From positions 1 to 10,785 of the forward strand of contig JADGIZ010000636.1 in assembly GCA_027604665.1 (NCBI GenBank): a stretch of DNA of 10,785 bases, in the 5' to 3' direction. Shown here one piece after another: positions 6,257 to 10,785 of this stretch. The first letter of the stretch is position 1. The number at the start of each line of letters is the position of its first letter. The position numbers were made by a program, and so were the translations under genes. The DNA is from Polyrhizophydium stewartii (Eukaryota; Chytridiomycota; Chytridiomycetes; Rhizophydiales). The notes beneath the pieces were generated by a model, which did not search any database, was not told the DNA's origin, and saw only the letters and a list, made by a program, of their open reading frames with translations.

Positions 6257-9146
6257 ATGCATACGCGCATATCCATAACAGCAGCCACGAGCGGCGCAGC
6301 GTCGTCACCATCTGGGCAGCCGCTGCCCGCACAGCAGACCTTCAAGGCCAGACAGAACCTCCAGATGGGCGGCCGCGCGCTCGGCGCCGTGTCGTCGTCC
6401 ATCACAGGATCGCGCGACCTCGACGGGGACCGCAAGGAAGCCATCCGACATGTGCGCAGCGAGGATCTAGCCGAGCTTGACGAGGCGTACCTCATGAAGG
6501 ACACCATCGGGCAGTGAGTCACGACCAAAGTTGCTTACAACCTTAGCGCCAGGCGCCTTCTGGCTGACCCTAACTCTCGATTCCTGCACATGTGCATGCG
6601 CGCATTGCTGTTGGGCCAACCATGGATGCATAGAGGCGCTTTTGGCATCGTCAAGCTCTGCGAGCACAAGGCCACGGGCAAGGTGTACGCCTGCAAGATC
6701 GTCAAAAAGCGCATCGGCTCGACGTCGAGCTACGAGCAACTGCAGCGCGAGGTCAACATCATGAAGGCCGTTCACCATCCCAACATCGTGCAGCTCAAGG
6801 AGGTCATCGAGTCGCCCAAAAAGATGTGCATGGTTATGGAGTAGTTGCGTCCCGTCAGCAAAGAAGGGGCGATCGGAGCGAATAGTTACTGATCTGTTCG
6901 TTTGTCTGCTGTTTAACCCGCAGCTGTGGCGGCGGTGAGCTCGTGCAGACGGTGCGCAAGCGGGGAAGCTGCTCAGAACCAGAGATCCGCATGATCGTGC
7001 TGCAGCTGCTCGAGGCCGTCAGTAAGCGTATTCCGCGATTCGCTGATATTCCCTGGTTAACCGCATGCTGACAAGCCTCTTCCTTCTTGCCCGACTTGCT
7101 TCCTCGCCTGCCTTCACCAACTCGCGTGGGCAAGCCTACTTGCACAGGCACGGAATCGTCCATCGCGACATCAAGGTCGGCTGCATGTGCATTCATACCA
7201 GCCGCGCTCCACAGCATGAGCCACTGATGATGTTCAAACCGATTGCACCATCATCGCCAGCCCGAGAACATTCTGCTCAAGTCCAACCATCCGTCGGATC
7301 TGTACAACATCAAAGTGTCCGACTTTGGGCTGGCGTGCTTTGCGGACAGTGTCAACCGCGTCGACAACATTGCAGGGACGCCAATGTACATGGGTGCGTC
7401 TTCTTTCAAGCTCGACGCAAGGCGCGAACGCGCCTACCGGATACTAACGCTCAAAATCGCCACATCAGCGCCGGAGATTGTGCAGAACCTTGGATACAAC
7501 CACTCTTGCGACATCTGGAGCATCGGCGTGATGTTCTACCTGCTGTATGCCAGCCCGTCGCCCAGTGCTTTATTCGATGTTCCGCGAGAGAAGTTTCTGA
7601 CACTTGGGTATGCGAACTGCTCAGACTGAACCATTACCAGAAGGAAGTCGAGATGGTCGTCCAGGAGATGATCAAGTCCGGCAAGATCGAGTATCCCGAC
7701 CGGTTCTGGTCAAAGATCAACCCGGCGGGTACGCACTCCGGTTCTTTTTGTCGGGGGCGTTGGCTGCTGCTGAGTGCGACGCTGACACGGAAGCTGAAGC
7801 ACGGAACTTGTGCGAGCTCATTCTGCGGTTCGACCCGGCCAAGCGCATCAGCGCCGCGGAGATTCTGCGGCACCCGTGGACGCTGGTGAGGGAGCAGACA
7901 AGTGAGTATGTGCTGGAGCACGCCATTTCGAGCGCTGACCGTTACCTCCGCCGCCCTGCCACAGGACCAAGCGATGGAGACGTGCCAGCTCAATGCCAAC
8001 GTCCTGGATCTGATGAAGTCGTACAACGCCGAGCGCCGGTTCCGCCGCGGCATCATCTGCGTTATGGCGTACCTGCGCTTCATGTCCCCCGTGCGGGCGA
8101 CAATCCAGCCTTTGAGTACCGCTGCATCGAGCACGCCGGCTGCAGCAGCGGCGCATCCAGCGCCAGGCTCGCAAGGCGCGAAGCAGCTGCACCTACCACG
8201 CTCCAACTCGTCGCGGACGGTCGCCAGACAGGTTTCTCTGTCCTCGCTTGCAAACGTCAGCGGACACCAAAGCGCCTCGGTCTCAGCGAGCCAGGACGGC
8301 ATGGGACACGACTTTACGTCGGCAAGCGTTTCTGTTGGACACCAAGACGACGGCGCCGTGCATACCGTGCACGAGAGCTTCGACGAGATCGGGGCTTCAG
8401 CGCGCGAGAACACGCGAGGCATCCACGCGCCGGCGCACCTCGCGGAGCCCGACGGTCAGCCGCGCGCCTCCGAGACAACCATCTCGCGCGGCACGTATCT
8501 CAAGCCGAAACAGTCTGTGCGCGATGCGCCGGCCGCTGCAGGCTCGTCGGTGTCGCGTGGCCACGGCGCTTCCAACACGCGATCTGGGGCAGATCCGGCA
8601 GCGGGCCGGGCCGAAGCCGCCGCAGGCCGGGACGTGGAAGGACCAGGACAGCGCACCAGGGCCGCAAGCAAGAACAAGGACGCCGCAGCCGGTGTCGGAG
8701 GCGGCGGCGGTGGCGGCGGTGGCGGAACCAGCGGTTCCGCATCGGGGCCGAGCGCGTCGTCATCCGCGGCCACCGGCAGGGACGGTGGTCTGGCCGCAAA
8801 GACCAAGAAGGGGCCCTCGGCGCTCAAGACCGCACCGATGCGGCCCGAGGACGACGACTGCACCGCAGCGTCCATGTCGTCGGTCGCCAACGCACGACGC
8901 AAGTTGGCGCCTGGATCTACTGCCCAGCAAGGACCGATGAGCGGCGGCGGCTCTGGCGGCAAGGAACCATCCAATCCAGTCCAGTCGCATCGCGCCATAC
9001 CAAGCCACGTTGCAACAGATCTCACGTCCATTGAGCGATCGAGCCCCACGACCTCGGACCTGCCCTCGCTGCCAAAGCTCAAGCTCCCGCAGTCGTCTGG
9101 CCTCGAAAACAACGACAAGCTCGGCGGGCTCAAGTCCAAGAGGTAG
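6257..9146 (+). CDS. CaMK-like serine/threonine protein kinase with long low-complexity tail
   Basis: Nine exons: 6257-6513, 6634-6840, 6924-7021, 7135-7175, 7261-7393, 7469-7544, 7625-7728, 7794-7885 and 7965-9146. They total 2190 nt, giving 729 residues. The kinase domain spans about 80-334: Gly loop IGQGAFG (84-90), ATP Lys107 in ACKIV, alpha-C Glu125, catalytic HRDIKPEN (197-204), DFG (222-224), APE (246-248), DIWS (260-263), and a HPW end (332-334). A following LMKSYNAERRFRR segment aligns in spacing with the autoinhibitory/calmodulin-binding helix of CaM kinases. The remaining tail, to 729, is Ser/Ala/Gly-rich with a ten-Gly run. No EF hands are seen, which argues against a CDPK. Weak points: intron 2 has a GTAGTT donor and leaves the hinge (VMDCGGGEL) one residue short; the intron 7545-7624 join could instead be 7579-7640; intron 4 uses a GTCGGC donor. 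The start is the first in-frame ATG before a conserved-looking exon. Confidence 0.85.
7442..7448 (+). promoter_or_regulatory. Consensus TACTAAC branch site of kinase intron 5
   Basis: A perfect TACTAAC lies 20 bases before the acceptor AG (7467-7468) of intron 7394-7468, whose donor is GTGCGT. Its exactness supports the intron even though the intron is 75 nt, stop-free and in frame with both flanking exons. Confidence 0.75.
8697..8726 (+). repeat. Poly-glycine coding tract (GGC/GGT/GGA)
   Basis: Ten consecutive Gly codons encode residues 581-590 in the kinase tail, probably a flexible linker. The mixture of GGC, GGT and GGA shows it is not a pure trinucleotide repeat. The antisense strand reads as poly-proline in one frame, which explains a long but spurious minus-strand open frame here. 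Confidence 0.8.
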
Positions 9147-9762
9147 CTGTTGCGCCAAACCAAACAAACGCACGTAAAGAGAATCCCATCAGAGCGTGCC
9201 TGCCCAGCCCTGTATAATACATGTGGGAGCAGTGCCATGCTCCGTTCCGTCATGTCTCTCGGCGAAACGATGGAGCGACTACCGTGCGTGTGCTCCTGGC
9301 TTGGGCAGAGGTGCGAGGCCGGCATCCGTGCACACGCAGTCTGCGTTTACTCATGCGGGGGCGGCTGCAGATGCATGTTGAGACTCTGACGAAATAGATG
9401 CGAGCGGCATCTGGCGAAAAGTGCTGGATTTGAGGTTTGTTTGGGAGATTGGGAGGAGGGCGACCCAAGCGAGACAGAGGTCAGGGTGTTGACGCAGATG
9501 CGGCGGGACAAGCGGCTGTGTGCGCAAAGCTGCAAGCAAGACGCTCGGGGGGACAGGAATGATGGCTGGCGGCTGGGACGGTGTTTCCGTGCTACGTGTA
9601 GGCTGCCGAGCCAGAGTGTTAGCAGCCAGATGCGGATGCTCTTGGCGGGCCAGTATCTGCCAAAAGAGAAGGACCAGGTTGGACCGAGACCCACCGAAGC
9701 GAGTAAGCACCTCTGCGCGGGGCCGGCGCAAGGATTGGCCCGGCCTATCGATCGTGGCTCCG
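9147..9762. other. Convergent 3' intergenic region, no gene seen
   Basis: This 616-base interval lies tail-to-tail between the kinase and Rac genes. I see no AATAAA on either strand; an AT-rich TATAATACAT at about 9213-9222 is the nearest thing to a 3'-processing element for the kinase. Short open frames on both strands have no recognisable motif and no consistent codon pattern. Confidence 0.55.
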
Positions 9763-10702
9763 TCACAGCAATTGGCACGCCTTCTTCTTCTTCTTGACCT
9801 CGGGCGGCATCAGCACGGCGCGGATGGCCTCGTCAAACACGTTCTTGAGGCCCTTTTGTGTCAGCGCCGAGCACTCGAGGTACTTGACGGCGTTGATCTC
9901 CTTGGCCATCTGTGTGCCCTGCGGGTAGGTAATCGGCGCCATGCGCTTCTCTCGGAGCTTCTCGATTGTGTCTCGGTCCTCGCGCAGATCGAGCTTGGTG
10001 CCGACAAGGATGCTGGCTGTCCCCGGTGCGTGGTGACTAATCTCGGGATGCCACTGGTGGAGAGGGAACGGCGGCCGCGGAAGCGTGTGTCAGCTGGCGC
10101 CGGGATGCGGCATGCGGCGCACTGGTGCGGCATGAAGGCGTGCGGCATGCGGGCCGCGCACCTTTGTCCTGACGTTCTCGAAAGACGGCGGGCTGACGAG
10201 CGAGAAGCAGACCAGGAAGACGTCGGTTTGCGGATACGATAGCGGGCGCAAGCGGTCGTAGTCCTCCTGGCCGGCCGTGTCCCACAAACCTAGATTGATA
10301 GGCTTGCCGTCGACCATGACGTTGGCCGAGTAGTTGTCGAACCTGAACGGCGCATGCCGAGAAAGCGTGAGCGCGAGCGCGGCTGGGAGGCGACGGGCTA
10401 CGGCGCGGCACGCACACCGTGGGGATGTACTCGCCCGGGAAGGCGTTGGTTGTGTAGCTGATGAGCACTGCATCGCAGGAGCATCTGTCAGCGCAGGGCA
10501 GGAGCGGACGCGGGCGGGGCGGCGGCACGAGGACGCACGGCATGTCTTTCCGACGGCACTGCGGGTAGGCATGCGCGCGAGCGCGAATGCGGGGTCAGCG
10601 GCCGGCGGCCGAGCGGGCGTGCGGGCGTGCGGGCGTGCGGGCGTGCGGGCGTGCGGCAGGCACGCACCCGTCGCCAACGACGACGCATTTGATTGCCTGC
10701 AT
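9763..10702 (-). CDS. rac1: Rac-type Rho-family small GTPase
   Basis: Exons in transcription order: 10702-10668, 10558-10539, 10467-10416, 10342-10162 and 10053-9763. They total 579 nt, giving 192 residues, the usual length of Rac1. Donors are GTGCGT, GTGCGT, GTGCGT and GTGCGC. It begins [12 protein letters not shown]. The P-loop GDGAVGKT is residues 10-17, switch I ends YIPTVFDN, and switch II begins [25 protein letters not shown] and ECSAL are the base-recognition motifs. The C-terminus has five Lys, then Ala, then CQLL, a polybasic region plus CaaL box predicting geranylgeranylation and plasma-membrane targeting. Rac cycles between GTP and GDP forms to control actin, polarity and NADPH oxidase. 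The body follows fungal Rac closely; the segment before LVGTK reads GTASI rather than the more usual NTPII. No frameshift is present. Confidence 0.96.
10539..10558 (-). other. rac1: 20-nt microexon of rac1 (exon 2)
   Basis: It is bounded by a CAG acceptor (AG at 10560-10559) and a GTGCGT donor (10538-10533). It supplies the last base of Gly12, codons for Ala-Val-Gly-Lys-Thr-Cys (13-18), and the first base of Leu19. Without it the exons on either side join out of frame and the nucleotide-binding loop is lost. Confidence 0.88.
10613..10652. repeat. Octanucleotide tandem repeat, GCGGGCGT x5
   Basis: Five perfect head-to-tail copies of an 8-bp unit, followed by a partial GCGG, lie inside rac1 intron 1 (10667-10559). 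On the sense RNA the repeat is C-rich. Such a repeat is likely to vary in copy number. Confidence 0.9.
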
Positions 10703-10785
10703 GGCGGACGCGCGGGAGCGGCGGGAGCGGCAGGCGCGGGCTTGGCGGAAGCGGGCTTGGCGGGCGGCGCGTGGATGCGCAGATG
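10703..10785 (-). promoter_or_regulatory. 5' flank of rac1
   Basis: This is very GC-rich sequence upstream of the rac1 ATG, running to the window edge. It has no TATA box or recognised site and must contain 5' untranslated sequence; the promoter may extend outside the window. Confidence 0.4.

Noticed and set aside
7886..7971. Alternative kinase splice using donor GTGAGT at 7902 and acceptor at 7971
   Set aside because: It keeps frame, but the 7886-7964 intron gives exactly the HPW-to-regulatory-helix spacing of CaM kinases and a better CACAG acceptor.
6257..9146. Calcium-dependent protein kinase (CDPK) with EF hands
   Set aside because: No DxDxDG-type calcium loops appear anywhere in the tail.
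8456..9325. Long minus-strand open frame with poly-proline (about 290 codons)
   Set aside because: It is the antisense shadow of the kinase tail; the prolines come from the poly-Gly tract.
10613..10652. CRISPR-like array
   Set aside because: The repeat unit is 8 bp with no spacers, inside an intron of a eukaryotic gene; it is a minisatellite.
9763..10702. Cdc42 or Rho1 instead of Rac
   Set aside because: The [12 protein letters not shown] start fits either Rac or Cdc42, but [20 protein letters not shown] and the lysine-run CQLL tail match Rac, and the 192-residue length agrees.

Overview
The window is nuclear DNA of a GC-rich, intron-rich eukaryote, most likely a fungus. The genes are cut by short introns (59-128 bp), usually with CTAAC/CTGAC-type branch sites and AG acceptors. 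Coding frames strongly prefer G or C in third positions. The Rac protein, the mitochondrial RCC1-like protein and the isoamyl-acetate-esterase-type SGNH hydrolase all look fungal. A zoosporic (chytrid- or blastocladiomycete-like) fungus is my guess, from GC content, gene set and compactness, and not a demonstrated placement. I see no bacterial operon, phage, CRISPR array, rRNA or tRNA.

Layout: (1) 1-1875 (+), 5'-truncated gene for a nuclear-type zinc-finger protein with four tandem composite CCCH+CCHC modules and an Arg-Asp/Arg-Ser tail. (2) 2315-4246 (-), five-exon gene for a 504-residue RCC1-repeat protein with a mitochondrial-type presequence. (3) 4436-5304 (+), SGNH/GDSL hydrolase related to IAH1, head-to-head with gene 2 across 189 bp and carrying two apparent, mutually compensating frameshifts. 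(4) 5305-6256, unassigned; coding-like open frames exist on both strands but I cannot assemble a convincing gene. (5) 6257-9146 (+), nine-exon CaMK-like Ser/Thr kinase with a 390-residue low-complexity tail. (6) 9763-10702 (-), five-exon Rac GTPase of exactly 192 residues, with a 20-nt microexon encoding much of the P-loop.

Exon joins were inferred by eye from GT/AG sites, branch sites, phase and protein-family continuity. In genes 1, 2, 5 and 6 the joined exons sum to a multiple of three with an intact protein, which is strong internal support. The genes share no obvious pathway. Rac and the kinase are both signalling proteins, lying tail-to-tail, but nothing here shows that they work together. 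The most interesting points are the four-module zinc-finger array, the Rac P-loop microexon, the esterase frameshifts, and the frequent GTGCGT/GTGCGC splice donors.
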